In this document: one piece after another, positions 10,628 through 19,525 of the stretch
Layout: every line of letters starts with the position of its first letter
Position numbering within the stretch: the stretch's first letter is position 1
From: Herminiimonas arsenicoxydans
GTDB taxonomy: Bacteria > Pseudomonadota > Gammaproteobacteria > Burkholderiales > Burkholderiaceae_D
NCBI GenBank assembly: GCA_000026125.1
Contig: CU207211.1
Coordinates: forward strand, 930,001 to 994,000
Direction: 5' to 3'
DNA length: 64,000 nt
Notes under the pieces: model-generated
The model's input: only the letters and a program-made list of their open reading frames with translations
The model's database searches: none
Told to the model about the DNA's origin: nothing
Made by a program: the position numbers and the translations under genes

Positions 10628-12046
10628 ATGAATTCCATGACTTCACGTTTTAACTTTCGTCGTACCCATCTCGCGCTTGCAGTAGCGGTCTTGTTTGCAG
10701 TGAGCGGGTGTGCGCATAACATCGATGCCAGCAAGCCGAATGTAGAGATTCCCGCCACGTGGGCGGAGGTGGCGCCTGCAGGTATTGAATTGCAACGCGA
10801 CTGGTGGCGCGGCTTCGGCTCGAACGAATTGTCTGCATTGATAGACCAGTCTCTGGCCGGCAGTCCCGACTTGATCATCGCGGCAGAGCGTGTGACACAG
10901 GCTGAAATTACCGCAAGCAGTGCCGGCGCATCGCTGTTTCCCTTGCTGACCGTGAGTGCGGGAACGGATACGGGCCAGGTCAAACCTGGCCCGACGGGCA
11001 GCGGCTGGGCCAGAAGCGAATCAACCGGCGTCGCGCTGAGCGTCAATTATGAAGTCGATGTGTGGGGACGCGTGGCAGCTACCACACGCAGTGCGAATGC
11101 ATCGCTGAATGCCAGTCGCTACGATCTGGAAACGGTGCGCCTTACCCTGACGACCGGCGTCGCCAATGCCTACTTTCAGACGCTGGCCTTGCGCATGCAA
11201 TTGCAGGTGGCGCAGGAAAACCTGGCGATTGCAGAAAAACTTTTTTCCATAGTCGAAGCGCGTTATCGCTTTGGCGCAGCGTCGGCACTGGATGTCAGCC
11301 GTCAGCGCAGCACGGTGCTGGCACAGCGCGCGACTATCCTGCCCTTGCAGGTGCAGGAGCGGCAAACCGTCAGTGCGCTGGCGATTCTGCTGGGTCGCCA
11401 GCCGCAAGCCTTGCAGGTTGCGGCACTAAGCCTGGATACGCTTGCGATACCGGAAGTCAGCCCGGGCTTGCCGTCAACATTGATTACGCGCCGCCCTGAT
11501 GTCGCCAGTGTCGAGGCGCAACTGCTGGCAGGTTCTGCCAATGTTGCGGCTGCGCGTGCGGCATTGCTGCCGACGATTTCATTGACGGGAAGTGCAGGTA
11601 ATGCGAGTGCTGCCTTGCTGACGCTGGGCAATCCTGCCTACAGCATCGGCATCGCAGCCTCGATAGTGCAAACGCTATTCGACGGCAACAGTCTGCGCTT
11701 GCGCGTGGAAACCAATGAATCCACGCGACGCCAACTGGCGGAAAGCTATCGCCGCACGGTGTATACCGCATTGAAAGAAGTAGACGATGCACTCGGCAAT
11801 GCAACGCGCAATCGTGAGCAGGAACAGGCGCAGATAGCAATCAAAAAAGAAGCGGAGCGTGCGCTTGCCTTGTCCGAGTTGCGCTATCGCGAAGGGGCGG
11901 ATGATCTGAACAGTCTGCTCGATGCGCAACGCACGCTATTCGCCGCCGACGATAAGTTGACGCAATTGAGGCTGTTGCGCCTGACCGGCACTACCGATGT
12001 CTTCAAGGCCTTGGGCGGTGGCTGGAGCAAGCCGCAAACCGAGTAG
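10628..12046 (+). CDS. Outer-membrane efflux lipoprotein, NodT/TolC family, 472 aa
   Basis: Outer-membrane factor that completes the MacAB tripartite exporter. A lipoprotein signal peptide ends in the lipobox VSGC with C28 as the acylated cysteine. The mature part has two OEP repeats rich in long helices (LIIAAERVTQAE; YEVDVWGRVAATTRSA; RRPDVASVEAQLLAGSANVAAARAA in two pieces), the NodT subfamily signature. It starts one base after the macB stop, so the three genes are one operon. A second ATG lies at codon 4. The gene converges on cytX with 46 bp between and no visible terminator. Confidence 0.93.
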   Translation: MNSMTSRFNFRRTHLALAVAVLFAVSGCAHNIDASKPNVEIPATWAEVAPAGIELQRDWWRGFGSNELSALIDQSLAGSPDLIIAAERVTQAEITASSAGASLFPLLTVSAGTDTGQVKPGPTGSGWARSESTGVALSVNYEVDVWGRVAATTRSANASLNASRYDLETVRLTLTTGVANAYFQTLALRMQLQVAQENLAIAEKLFSIVEARYRFGAASALDVSRQRSTVLAQRATILPLQVQERQTVSALAILLGRQPQALQVAALSLDTLAIPEVSPGLPSTLITRRPDVASVEAQLLAGSANVAAARAALLPTISLTGSAGNASAALLTLGNPAYSIGIAASIVQTLFDGNSLRLRVETNESTRRQLAESYRRTVYTALKEVDDALGNATRNREQEQAQIAIKKEAERALALSELRYREGADDLNSLLDAQRTLFAADDKLTQLRLLRLTGTTDVFKALGGGWSKPQTE

Positions 12047-12092
12047 CAGCAATCCGGAATGAAGGATGTACTCCTGCATTCTGATTGTTTCA

Positions 12093-13397
12093 TCAGGCCG
12101 ACTGCAATGCCGGACGTTGCGCCACGCGATAAATCGTTCCCAGTATCAAGGTTGCTGTCAGGCTAGGCAGGGCCGAGCCGACTTGCGGCCAGAACACCGG
12201 GCAGATGTGGAACACGGCAATGCCGATCAGCCAGATGACAACCGGTACGGTGTTGACCGCCTTGTCGCTGGCACGTCCATGCATCGCCAATTGCGAAATC
12301 ACGACACCGAACAAGGGCACGAAAACCGAACTCAGCAACAGCAGGAACGGTTCCAGTCCGTGCATGGGCAAAATCAGCGCGCATCCAGTAGCCAGCAAGG
12401 CCAGTCCTATACCCCAGAAGCGCACGCTGAATTTCCCATGCAGGAAGTTGAGTGCGACGGAACCGGAATAGACGTCGCCATACGCATTATCCATTTCATC
12501 GATCAGGATCAGGCCGAGCGCTATCAAGCCGCCTTGCGCCAGCAGCAGGGTCGCCATCAGATCGGCGCCGGGAGTCGTGGTGCTGACTATCAGCACGCCC
12601 AGTGCATGACACCAGATATTGGCAATCGCAAAACCCAGCCAGGTGCCGCGAAAAGTGCTGGTGCCAGCCTTGCCGTAGCGTGCGAAATCCGCCACCAGCG
12701 GTAGCCATGAAACCGGCATGGCCATCACCAGATCGATGCCGGCCAGTGTACTCATTGAACCGTCTCCCGCCCTGTTCCATATTGCATCCAGTCCTTGCGC
12801 CTGCGCTTTCATGAAGAATTGCCAGGTCAGCCAGATCAGCGACAGGATGACGAGCGGCAGTCCGAAGCGCCCGACGAATTTGCGCACCAGCCCTATCATG
12901 GAGCCGGTTGCCAGGGCGACCAGCAATAGTCCCCAGAACAGTGCCGTCAGATATGTGACCCACACAGCGTCGATGCCGGTAATGTTTTTGACGAGCGCGC
13001 TGGTGCCATCGCGCATGACAACCAGTTCAAATGCGCTCCAGCCTATCAACTGGATCACGTTCATGATGACCGGCAGCTTGGCGAAGGACGTGCCCAGCGT
13101 TTGGCACATCAGGACCGGGCTCGATAGGCCGCGTTCAAAACCGATATAAGCCACCCATGCCAGCAGCGCGGCGCCAACGGAGGAGCCGACGAGGATGGCG
13201 AACAGAGCGGTTTGCGTGCCGAGGGCGGTTCCGAGAAACGCGCCTATCTGCATCACCAGCAGGCCGACGCCCAGACTGAACCACAAGGCCATGTGATCGC
13301 GGAACGAGAACACTCTGTCCGCCGACGGAATCGGCACAAATGCAGGATTGGAAGCGGCAGCGATTGCTGCAGGTGTGGTGTCTGGCAAAGCCATCAT
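12093..13397 (-). CDS. cytX: NCS1-family permease, probable hydroxymethylpyrimidine transporter CytX, 434 aa
   Basis: Inner-membrane permease of the nucleobase:cation symporter-1 family with about 12 hydrophobic segments (first near residues 36-58). Internal motifs include IDEMDNAYGDVYSG and DFARYGK, seen in the CytX/cytosine permease branch. The TPP riboswitch immediately upstream on the same strand identifies it as a thiamine-related transporter, so uptake of the HMP pyrimidine precursor of thiamine is the likely job. This is inference from context. Two adjacent ATG codons could start it; GAAAGACG lies just ahead. It is transcribed alone here. Confidence 0.87.
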   Translation of the reverse strand: MMALPDTTPAAIAAASNPAFVPIPSADRVFSFRDHMALWFSLGVGLLVMQIGAFLGTALGTQTALFAILVGSSVGAALLAWVAYIGFERGLSSPVLMCQTLGTSFAKLPVIMNVIQLIGWSAFELVVMRDGTSALVKNITGIDAVWVTYLTALFWGLLLVALATGSMIGLVRKFVGRFGLPLVILSLIWLTWQFFMKAQAQGLDAIWNRAGDGSMSTLAGIDLVMAMPVSWLPLVADFARYGKAGTSTFRGTWLGFAIANIWCHALGVLIVSTTTPGADLMATLLLAQGGLIALGLILIDEMDNAYGDVYSGSVALNFLHGKFSVRFWGIGLALLATGCALILPMHGLEPFLLLLSSVFVPLFGVVISQLAMHGRASDKAVNTVPVVIWLIGIAVFHICPVFWPQVGSALPSLTATLILGTIYRVAQRPALQSA

Positions 13398-13452
13398 CGT
13401 CTTTCAAAATGAATGGCAGGTCAGCAGATGTCATGCCTGTGAATGGCGATGG

Positions 13453-13550
13453 ATTGCATGCTTTCCTGCGCGAGGATTACCTCAATCAGGTTCAACGGGT
13501 ATTTCTCACCCGCGCATATTTTCCGCGCAGGACCCCGAGCCGAGAGTCTT
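13453..13550 (-). ncRNA. TPP (THI-box) riboswitch
   Basis: Read on the minus strand, the element has the classic order: CTCGGGGTCC near the 5' end, GGGTGAGAAATACCC, the invariant TTGAACCTGATTGAGGTAAT core, and a closing CGCGCAGGAAA arm. It ends about 55 bases before the cytX start, so it most likely controls cytX translation or early termination in response to thiamine pyrophosphate. Confidence 0.95.
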
Positions 13551-13662
13551 AACTGGGCGCTACTTTGAGCCAAAAATTAGTTATAGGCAAGCCCATGTGC
13601 GGATTTGACTTGCATATAGCGGCAAGCATGGGGATAGAAGCGGGGATATGCAGGAAGAAAGA

Positions 13663-13702
13663 GTCGGGCTGCACAGCAATGCTGGAGGGGGAGCAGCCCG
13701 AC
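13663..13702. repeat. 10-bp inverted repeat next to the LexA box
   Basis: GTCGGGCTGC at 13663-13672 is perfectly complementary to GCAGCCCGAC at 13693-13702, with a 20-nt loop. It could fold as an RNA hairpin on either strand, but neither side carries a clear U-run. Confidence 0.6.
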
Positions 13703-13714
13703 GTAAACACAATA

Positions 13715-13734
13715 TACTGTACGAATAAACAGTA
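13715..13734. promoter_or_regulatory. LexA (SOS) box without an obvious target gene
   Basis: TACTGT-N8-ACAGTA is a perfect CTGT-N8-ACAG LexA operator with an AT-rich spacer and symmetric flanks (AATA/TATT). No recognisable SOS gene follows on either strand: to the right is the 3' end of a binding-protein gene on the opposite strand, and to the left only very short frames before the TPP riboswitch. Confidence 0.65.
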
Positions 13735-13809
13735 TATTCGCAAGCGCAGGAAAAGTCACGCACAGATACGCGGGTGGCATGAATCTGTGCGGATTGGCAG
13801 AAAAACGGT

Positions 13810-13841
13810 AAAAAAACGGGAGAAACTTTCGCTCCTCCCGC
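13810..13841 (-). terminator. Terminator of the downstream PhnD-like gene
   Basis: On the minus strand CGGGAG and CTCCCG form a stem followed by seven T residues, 27 bp after the stop codon at 13868. Confidence 0.8.
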
Positions 13842-13867
13842 CGCTGTTTTCTACTGATCGCTATCGC

Positions 13868-14677
13868 TTACAAGCCCAGGCGGGTGCTAGCGGCATCCAT
13901 TCCCTGCGTGTTCCAGGACACAAAACCCGTGATGCCGATTTTGGATAGTGCATTTTTACCCGCATCGTTTTCCGACAGGGTCAGTAACAATACTTTGAGT
14001 TTCTCCCGGTCGGACTCGCTGAGTTTTTTGGATGCCAGGAATTGCTTGATCGGAATCGGTTTGGTTTCTGCGAGTATGCGGCCACCTTTGGCGACCCACG
14101 CTTTTGCCACGGCACTGGAGCCGGTGACGCCGGCATCGACAAAACCGTTATCGATCATGAACGGCACGGCATCCTGATAGCGGGTCGCGGTAAATGCCTT
14201 TTCCGGATGCGGGAAATTCAGTTCGCGCAGAGTGGCGGTAAACATGACTGTGGTAATCGAATCTATCGATGGCACGCCGATCTTTTTACCACGCAGATCC
14301 TGCATTGATTTCAGCGGTGAGGTACCGGAGACCAGCACGTGCGCACGATAGTCGGTAAAGCCTTTGGCGGTGGCCAATCCTTCATAGCCATCTTTTTTGA
14401 CTGCCCGCAAACCGACATGCGCTGCGTGTATGAAGGCGATGTCAAATTTATTTTCTGCAAGGCCTTTGGCAAAGCTTGCATTGTCTATGTTGTGCAGTTT
14501 CACATTTTGCTTGAGCTCTTTGGAAAGCAGTTGCAGCAGTGGTTTGTAACGTTCGCTGGCAGGACCATTGTCCTGATAAGTGACACCTTCGTTAATCGCG
14601 AGGACAAGATCTTGCGCCGAAGCAAAGTTGATACTGGCTGCCAGCAGTGGCAGCGCCAAAAGTGAAGGGAATTTCAT
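13868..14677 (-). CDS. PhnD-like periplasmic binding protein, copy 2, 269 aa
   Basis: Substrate-binding protein of the phosphate/phosphite/phosphonate ABC class (PF12974-like). A signal peptide ends ASA before QDLVLAINEG. The fold shows GPASERYKPLLQLLSKEL, the ligand-loop DIAFIHAAHVGL, LRGKKIGVPS and ENGFVDAGVTG-like segments. The ATG at 14677 with AGAAAG ahead was chosen over an upstream in-frame start, since the extension would mask the signal peptide. It is a close paralogue of the gene at 14827-15639 in direct tandem, each with its own terminator. No permease or ATPase gene is adjacent, so the ligand and transporter are unknown. Confidence 0.85.
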   Translation of the reverse strand: MKFPSLLALPLLAASINFASAQDLVLAINEGVTYQDNGPASERYKPLLQLLSKELKQNVKLHNIDNASFAKGLAENKFDIAFIHAAHVGLRAVKKDGYEGLATAKGFTDYRAHVLVSGTSPLKSMQDLRGKKIGVPSIDSITTVMFTATLRELNFPHPEKAFTATRYQDAVPFMIDNGFVDAGVTGSSAVAKAWVAKGGRILAETKPIPIKQFLASKKLSESDREKLKVLLLTLSENDAGKNALSKIGITGFVSWNTQGMDAASTRLGL

Positions 14678-14762
14678 ACGCTTTCTTGATTGAGGATGTT
14701 GGGAAATTTTTGAATGAACGAATACCCGGGGAATGAGGTATAGGCTGGATGAAAGATTGGGA

Positions 14763-14793
14763 CGAAAAAAACGCATTGCAGCAAGCAATGCGT
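14763..14793 (-). terminator. Terminator between the two PhnD-like genes
   Basis: On the minus strand CGCATTGC-TTGCT-GCAATGCG is followed by seven T residues. It separates the two paralogues into independent transcripts. Confidence 0.88.
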
Positions 14794-14826
14794 CGGATGA
14801 GCAAGCGCGTGAAGCGCGCTATTTTT

Positions 14827-15639
14827 TTACAGGCCGAGGCGAACCGTTGCCTCTTCCATTACTTGGCCATTCCAGGGTACAAAGCCAGTCATGCTGATTT
14901 TGGACAAGGCATTTTTTCCTGCATCGTTTTCCGACAAGGCCAATAACAATGCCTTGAGTTTTTCCCTGTCGGACTCGCTGAGTTTTTTGGATGCAAGGAA
15001 CTGCTTGATCGGAATCGGTTTGGTTTCTGCAAGTATGCGGCCGCCTTTGGCGACCCACGCTTTTGCCACGGCACCGGAGCCGGTGACGCCGGCATCGACA
15101 AAACCGTTTTCAATCATGAATGGCACGGCATCCTGATAACGGGTGGCGGTAAATGCCTTTTCCGGTTGCGGGAACTTCAGTTCGCGCAGATTGGCGGTAA
15201 ACATGACCGTTGTGATCGATTCCAGTGATGGCACACCAATTTTTTTGCCGCGCAAATCCTGCATCGATTTCAATGGTGAGGTATTGGCCACCATCACGCG
15301 TGCACGATAATCAGTAAAACCCTTGGCGGTGACCAGGCCTTCATAGCCATTCTTTTTGACTGCGACCAGGCCGACATGCGCAGGATGGATAAACGCCAGA
15401 TCGTACTTTCCTTCGGCCAGGCCTTTTTCAAATACGGCGTATTTATCCACGCTTTGCAGCTTGATGTTCTGTTTTAACTCCTTCGATAACAAAGCCAGCA
15501 GCGGTTTGTAACGCTCACTGGCCGGCCCACCATCTTGATACGTCACACCTTCGTTAATGGCGAGAATCAGTTCTTGCGCTGAAGCAGAATTGATCCCGGC
15601 AGTCAGCACAGCCATGGCCACAAAAGATGTGAGTTTCAT
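14827..15639 (-). CDS. PhnD-like periplasmic binding protein, copy 1, 270 aa
   Basis: Upstream member of the tandem pair, same class as its neighbour, with signal peptide cut after SASA and mature start QELILAINEG. GGAG lies 8 bp before the ATG. The central and C-terminal parts (from RGKKIGVPS to LSESDREKLK) are almost identical to copy 2 in protein and very similar in DNA. Residues around the ligand loop differ (DLAFIHPAHVGLVAV against DIAFIHAAHVGLRAV), as do VDKYAVFEKGL and IDNASFAKGL. This pattern suggests recent duplication or gene conversion with divergence near the binding cleft. No transporter partner is nearby. Confidence 0.87.
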   Translation of the reverse strand: MKLTSFVAMAVLTAGINSASAQELILAINEGVTYQDGGPASERYKPLLALLSKELKQNIKLQSVDKYAVFEKGLAEGKYDLAFIHPAHVGLVAVKKNGYEGLVTAKGFTDYRARVMVANTSPLKSMQDLRGKKIGVPSLESITTVMFTANLRELKFPQPEKAFTATRYQDAVPFMIENGFVDAGVTGSGAVAKAWVAKGGRILAETKPIPIKQFLASKKLSESDREKLKALLLALSENDAGKNALSKISMTGFVPWNGQVMEEATVRLGL

Positions 15640-15935
15640 AAGGGTTGCTCCGATAGGAATATTTTTTTAAGGTAACTAATTGTAAAGTGAATGGTACATT
15701 AAGCGATGAAAAGGGAAGAATTTTTCTAGTTTGCGGTGACAAAAACCCACAACAGTTTATTTGAATTGCGTCAACGGGCAGGGCGGGTGCAGGGCTAGGC
15801 AGCCCACAAGACGTGCAGTATTAGCCAATGCGAATATCCCGCATCGCGATTTGTTTTACAGACGATTGAAATTACCCGTGGATGAGTGTTCAGGGGCCCC
15901 TTGAGTCAGGTCGCCTGAACACAAGTTACCGGTCG

Positions 15936-16094
15936 TTAGATGCGCCCTGTTACCAGCATGATGAGAAGGATGACAACCAGCAAGCCGGTGATACCGCTGG
16001 GTGCGTATCCCCAACTCCGGCTATGCCCCCAGGTTGGCAACACGCCGAGCAGAATCAATACCAGTACGATCAGCAAAATGGTTCCGATGGACAT
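15936..16094 (-). CDS. DUF3309 small membrane protein, 52 aa
   Basis: Tiny protein MSIGTILLIVLVLILLGVLP followed by TWGHSRSWGY-PSG and a second hydrophobic stretch, the exact layout of the DUF3309 family: two short membrane segments joined by a W-H-S-R-S-W-G-Y motif. AAGGG precedes the ATG at 16094, which was preferred over an upstream in-frame ATG. The function is unknown; family members are widespread in proteobacteria. Confidence 0.85.
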   Translation of the reverse strand: MSIGTILLIVLVLILLGVLPTWGHSRSWGYAPSGITGLLVVILLIMLVTGRI

Positions 16095-16341
16095 GATTTT
16101 TCCCTTGTTGTTTAAGGTGAGCAGCGTGTGGATATGCATATGCCGCATCCATATTTATCGAGCATTGCAAGGTCAGCGTAGTGCACCTTTGATACCTGCT
16201 CTGTACGTTGGCGAACAAACAATTCAACCTTGCTGCGAGACAATGAATACTGTCCGTGGCACGCAAGCAGTGGTTGTGCTCTACGATGGAAAGAAGGCGA
16301 TCCTTCATTTCTGAACGCAATTTTTTTAAAGTGAGGTCATC

Positions 16342-16842
16342 ATGCAAATCCGCACCTTTTTATTCATCATCATTCTGGGTGCGATAGGCGCTCTCGCAGC
16401 ATTGAACTGGGAAGTGTTCAATACGCCGACGGCACTATGGCTGGGAGTGACGACCGTGCAGGCGCCGCTGGGGCTGGTCATGCTGGGATTCACTGCGCTA
16501 TTGACGCTTTTTTTTCTTGCCGTGGTCATTTACCTGCAATCTTCAGTGTTGCTGGAGGCGCGTCGCCATGCCAAGGAATTGCAGGTCCATCGTGAACGGG
16601 CGGATCAGGCCGAGGCTTCGCGCTTCATTGAATTGCGCAACCTGATGGAAGCAGAAATGCAATCGGTTGGACAGCAAAATCTTGAGTTGCGCGGTACACT
16701 GCTGGACCGGATGGAACGGCTGCAGAGCGGCATCGTACTGGCGATAGAAGAATCCGGTAATACTGTCGCCGCTCATATTGGTGAACTGGAAGACAGGCTG
16801 GAGCGCGGTACCAATGTAGGGACGTCGAATCGGCTCGCATGA
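16342..16842 (+). CDS. LapA-like membrane protein with coiled coil, 166 aa
   Basis: Two N-terminal membrane segments (about residues 4-22 and 43-65) joined by a short loop with NWEVFNTP give the LapA/YciS-type layout (DUF1049-like). A long charged helical tail (about 70-155) with coiled-coil character follows: RRHAKELQVHRERADQAEAS and MERLQSG. AGTGAGG lies 8-10 bp ahead of the ATG. LapA relatives act in lipopolysaccharide assembly control, but the different tail here means only an envelope-associated role can be suggested. It is monocistronic. Confidence 0.7.
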   Translation: MQIRTFLFIIILGAIGALAALNWEVFNTPTALWLGVTTVQAPLGLVMLGFTALLTLFFLAVVIYLQSSVLLEARRHAKELQVHRERADQAEASRFIELRNLMEAEMQSVGQQNLELRGTLLDRMERLQSGIVLAIEESGNTVAAHIGELEDRLERGTNVGTSNRLA

Positions 16843-16949
16843 ATCAGCTGTCAGACCGAATGCATTTAATTTCCCTGTGGAAACATATCGGCGGGTAATC
16901 GTAGGGACATCGGTTAAACTACGGGATTGCAATTATTCCGGGGCTCGTC

Positions 16950-17369
16950 ATGGCAACAGCCAAACCCAGACAAACCGACACAAGCGTTATTATTCTTGCT
17001 AGCGTCTTGGCTGTCGTATTGGTCGGTATTGTGGCCGGATGGCTTTATATTTCCTACCTCGCACGCCCGGTAGCATCCTCCTCCTTTGCAAGCTTTGGTC
17101 CTGTGGTGGTGCGCAGCTCGGAATTTTCGATCAAGGCGACTATTGCGGTACAAACGCGAAATGAAGACGCCAGCTGGGTAAAAAACCATAAAAAGGAACT
17201 GGATTTTGCATTGCAGGCTGCCTTGGGCAATGTTGATGCGCATCGTGTACGGACTCCGGAGGGCGTGACATATGTACAGGAAATGTTGCGAGATGCTGCA
17301 AATAAAGCGCTTAATACCACCAATATCCAGGAAGTTCTGCTGACCGACTTTATTGTGCAGGGACAGTGA
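16950..17369 (+). CDS. FliL-like membrane protein, 139 aa
   Basis: One membrane helix at about residues 12-34 (VIILASVLAVVLVGIVAGWLY) is followed by a periplasmic domain. The C-terminal part, with a TIAVQTRNED strand, a helix ending LRDAANKAL and the closing EVLLTDFIVQ, resembles the FliL C-terminal domain that helps the flagellar stator. No flagellar gene is adjacent, so this is either a stand-alone FliL paralogue or a distant relative with another role. The body is shorter than typical FliL. Confidence 0.6.
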   Translation: MATAKPRQTDTSVIILASVLAVVLVGIVAGWLYISYLARPVASSSFASFGPVVVRSSEFSIKATIAVQTRNEDASWVKNHKKELDFALQAALGNVDAHRVRTPEGVTYVQEMLRDAANKALNTTNIQEVLLTDFIVQGQ

Positions 17370-17429
17370 TATTGCGTGTGTGTCTACAGACACACCGTTT
17401 GACGGATAGAATCAAAGATCATTTTCAGT

Positions 17430-17642
17430 ATGAGTAACACAGACAATTTTCCCAAGCAGGGCCGCGATGTACTTCGGCCCGACTCGCCTTGCGCCGGTTA
17501 TTGCTCGACCTCGCATGGCGATGAAATCTGCAAGGGTTGCGGCCGGACGTTCGACGAAGTGATCAACTGGATCATTTACGATGATGCGGAAAAAGCTGCG
17601 ATCTGGGCCAGGCTGGAAGCGGCTGGCTTGATAAAACGTTAA
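17430..17642 (+). CDS. DUF1289 cysteine-rich small protein, 70 aa
   Basis: Short protein with SPCAGYCSTSHGDEICKGCG in its centre, i.e. a C-x3-C-x7-C-x2-C pattern followed by RTFDEVINW, the hallmark of DUF1289. The four cysteines probably bind a metal. Function is not established. It lies 60 bp after the FliL-like gene on the same strand and may share its transcript. Confidence 0.87.
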   Translation: MSNTDNFPKQGRDVLRPDSPCAGYCSTSHGDEICKGCGRTFDEVINWIIYDDAEKAAIWARLEAAGLIKR

Positions 17643-17723
17643 GTATTTTCAGTATTGCAGCATGCCTCCTGACGTCTACGTAATGCTCGTATTAGACTTC
17701 AGGGCCAAGAGGCGGTAGACTTT

Positions 17724-17741
17724 AGCCCTTTTTCTAGGGCT
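17724..17741 (+). promoter_or_regulatory. Small hairpin just before the prfC start
   Basis: AGCCCT-N6-AGGGCT ends five bases before the prfC ATG, in the place where a Shine-Dalgarno sequence would normally be, and no such sequence is seen. A TAGACT hexamer at 17716-17721 could be the promoter -10, which would make the leader very short. Confidence 0.4.
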
Positions 17742-17746
17742 ATTCC

Positions 17747-19441
17747 ATGTCCGCCACGCCCGAATCTCCAACGTCCGATGATAGCGCCAGCACCGATTCC
17801 GCCATTGCGTCCGAATCCGCTGCTGAAGCGCGCGCCGTTTCCGCTGAACTGATTGCCAGCGAAGTTGCACGTCGTCGCACCTTCGGTATTATTTCTCACC
17901 CGGATGCGGGTAAAACCACACTGACTGAAAAGCTGTTGCTGTTCTCCGGCGCGATTCAGCTCGCGGGTACCGTCAAGGGGCGCAAGAGCGCTCGTCATGC
18001 GACTTCCGACTGGATGGATATCGAAAAGCAGCGCGGCATTTCCGTCGCCAGTTCGGTCATGCAGTTTGAATATCGCGATCACGTCGTCAATCTGCTCGAT
18101 ACGCCGGGTCACCAGGATTTTTCCGAAGATACCTATCGCGTGCTGACTGCAGTCGATTCCGCCTTGATGGTGATTGATGCCGCCAAGGGTGTCGAGACGC
18201 AGACGATCAAGCTGCTCAATGTCTGTCGCATGCGTAACACGCCCATCATCACGTTCATGAACAAGCTGGATCGGGAAACACGCGATCCGCTGGAACTGTT
18301 GGACGAGCTGGAATCCGTGCTGAAGATCGAATGCGCACCGGTGACCTGGCCGATCGGCATGGGCAAGAATTTCCGCGGCGTGTATCACTTGCTGCGCGAT
18401 GAAATCATGTTGTTTGCGCCGGGTAGCGAGAAGGCGGACCAGACGTTTGAAGTTGTCAAAGGCATCGACAATCCGCGCCTGGCCGAAATGTTCCCGCAAG
18501 AGATCGAGCAGCTGAAAATGGAAGTGGAACTGGTGCATGGCGCCTCCCATCCATTCGATCTCGATGCCTTCCTGAATGGCACGCGTACGCCGGTATTCTT
18601 CGGTTCGGCAATCAATAACTTCGGTGTGCGCGAAATCCTGAATGCCTTGCTCGACTGGGCGCAACCGCCACGCGAACGCGATGCGACAGTACGTTCCGTC
18701 AAGCCGATTGAATTGCCATTCTCCGGTTTCGTCTTCAAGATCCAGGCGAATATGGACCCCGCACATCGCGATCGCATCGCCTTCCTGCGTGTGTGTTCCG
18801 GTCGCTTCGAGCGCGGCATGAAGGTTAAGCATCTGCGCCTGAATCGCGAGATCAAGGTGTCGAGTGTGGTGACCTTCATGGCGTCGAGTCGCGAACAGGT
18901 TGAGGAAGCATACGCCGGCGACATCATCGGCTTGCCGAATCACGGCAACATGCAGATCGGCGACAGTTTTTCTGAAGGCGAGCTGCTGCAGTTCACCGGC
19001 ATACCATATTTTGCGCCGGACTTCTTCCGTGCAGTGCGGATTCGCAATCCACTGAAGATCAAGCAATTGCACAAGGGTTTGCAGCAGTTGGGCGAAGAGG
19101 GTGCGATTCAGGTATTCAAGCCGGTTAACAGCAGCGATCTGATTCTGGGTGGCGTCGGCGTGTTGCAGTTTGAAGTAGTCGCCAGTCGTTTGCTGAATGA
19201 GTATGGCGTCGATGCCGTATTTGAAGGCACCAGCATCAGCAGCGCGCGCTGGATTACCTGTGACGACAAGAAGATGCTGGCTGATTTTGAACGCTCTTCA
19301 GCGGGTCATAATCTGTCGCATGATGCAGCCGGCAATCTGGCTTACCTCGCAAGCTCGGGTGTCAACTTGCGTTTGACGCAAGAGCGCTGGCCAGGTGTGA
19401 CTTTCCACGAAACACGTGAACATGCCGCCAAGCTCGCTTAA
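17747..19441 (+). CDS. prfC: Peptide chain release factor 3, 564 aa
   Basis: GTPase that recycles RF1/RF2 from the ribosome after termination. G1 is [12 protein letters not shown] (about residue 52), then switch region RGISVASS, G3 [14 protein letters not shown] and G4 NKLD; the RF3-specific C-terminal domain ends near [17 protein letters not shown]. The protein is about 35 residues longer than E. coli RF3 because of an acidic Ser/Thr/Ala-rich N-terminal tail (residues 1-40). No internal ATG fits better, but the tail could be untranslated if a non-ATG start is used. A strong terminator follows. Confidence 0.96.
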   Translation: MSATPESPTSDDSASTDSAIASESAAEARAVSAELIASEVARRRTFGIISHPDAGKTTLTEKLLLFSGAIQLAGTVKGRKSARHATSDWMDIEKQRGISVASSVMQFEYRDHVVNLLDTPGHQDFSEDTYRVLTAVDSALMVIDAAKGVETQTIKLLNVCRMRNTPIITFMNKLDRETRDPLELLDELESVLKIECAPVTWPIGMGKNFRGVYHLLRDEIMLFAPGSEKADQTFEVVKGIDNPRLAEMFPQEIEQLKMEVELVHGASHPFDLDAFLNGTRTPVFFGSAINNFGVREILNALLDWAQPPRERDATVRSVKPIELPFSGFVFKIQANMDPAHRDRIAFLRVCSGRFERGMKVKHLRLNREIKVSSVVTFMASSREQVEEAYAGDIIGLPNHGNMQIGDSFSEGELLQFTGIPYFAPDFFRAVRIRNPLKIKQLHKGLQQLGEEGAIQVFKPVNSSDLILGGVGVLQFEVVASRLLNEYGVDAVFEGTSISSARWITCDDKKMLADFERSSAGHNLSHDAAGNLAYLASSGVNLRLTQERWPGVTFHETREHAAKLA

Positions 19442-19460
19442 TGGTGCTTGATACGATTGC

Positions 19461-19497
19461 AACGCCGGTTGTCCTTGCGATACCGGCGTTTTTTGTT
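19461..19497 (+). terminator. Terminator of prfC
   Basis: The 9-bp stem AACGCCGGT/ACCGGCGTT with a 12-nt loop is followed by TTTTTTG-TTT. Confidence 0.9.
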
Positions 19498-19525
19498 TGC
19501 CTTTGTTGATTGAGTGTTGCATGTC

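Noticed and set aside
13549..13743. Minus-strand short frames over the LexA box as an SOS-induced peptide
   Set aside because: The frames start within or upstream of the operator itself; the only ATG after the box gives 26 codons without a ribosome-binding site.
17699..19072. A 457-codon open frame on the minus strand across prfC
   Set aside because: It is an antisense shadow of a strongly coding gene: no ribosome-binding site, His/Arg/Gln-rich composition typical of the reverse of GC-biased codons, and no recognisable domain.
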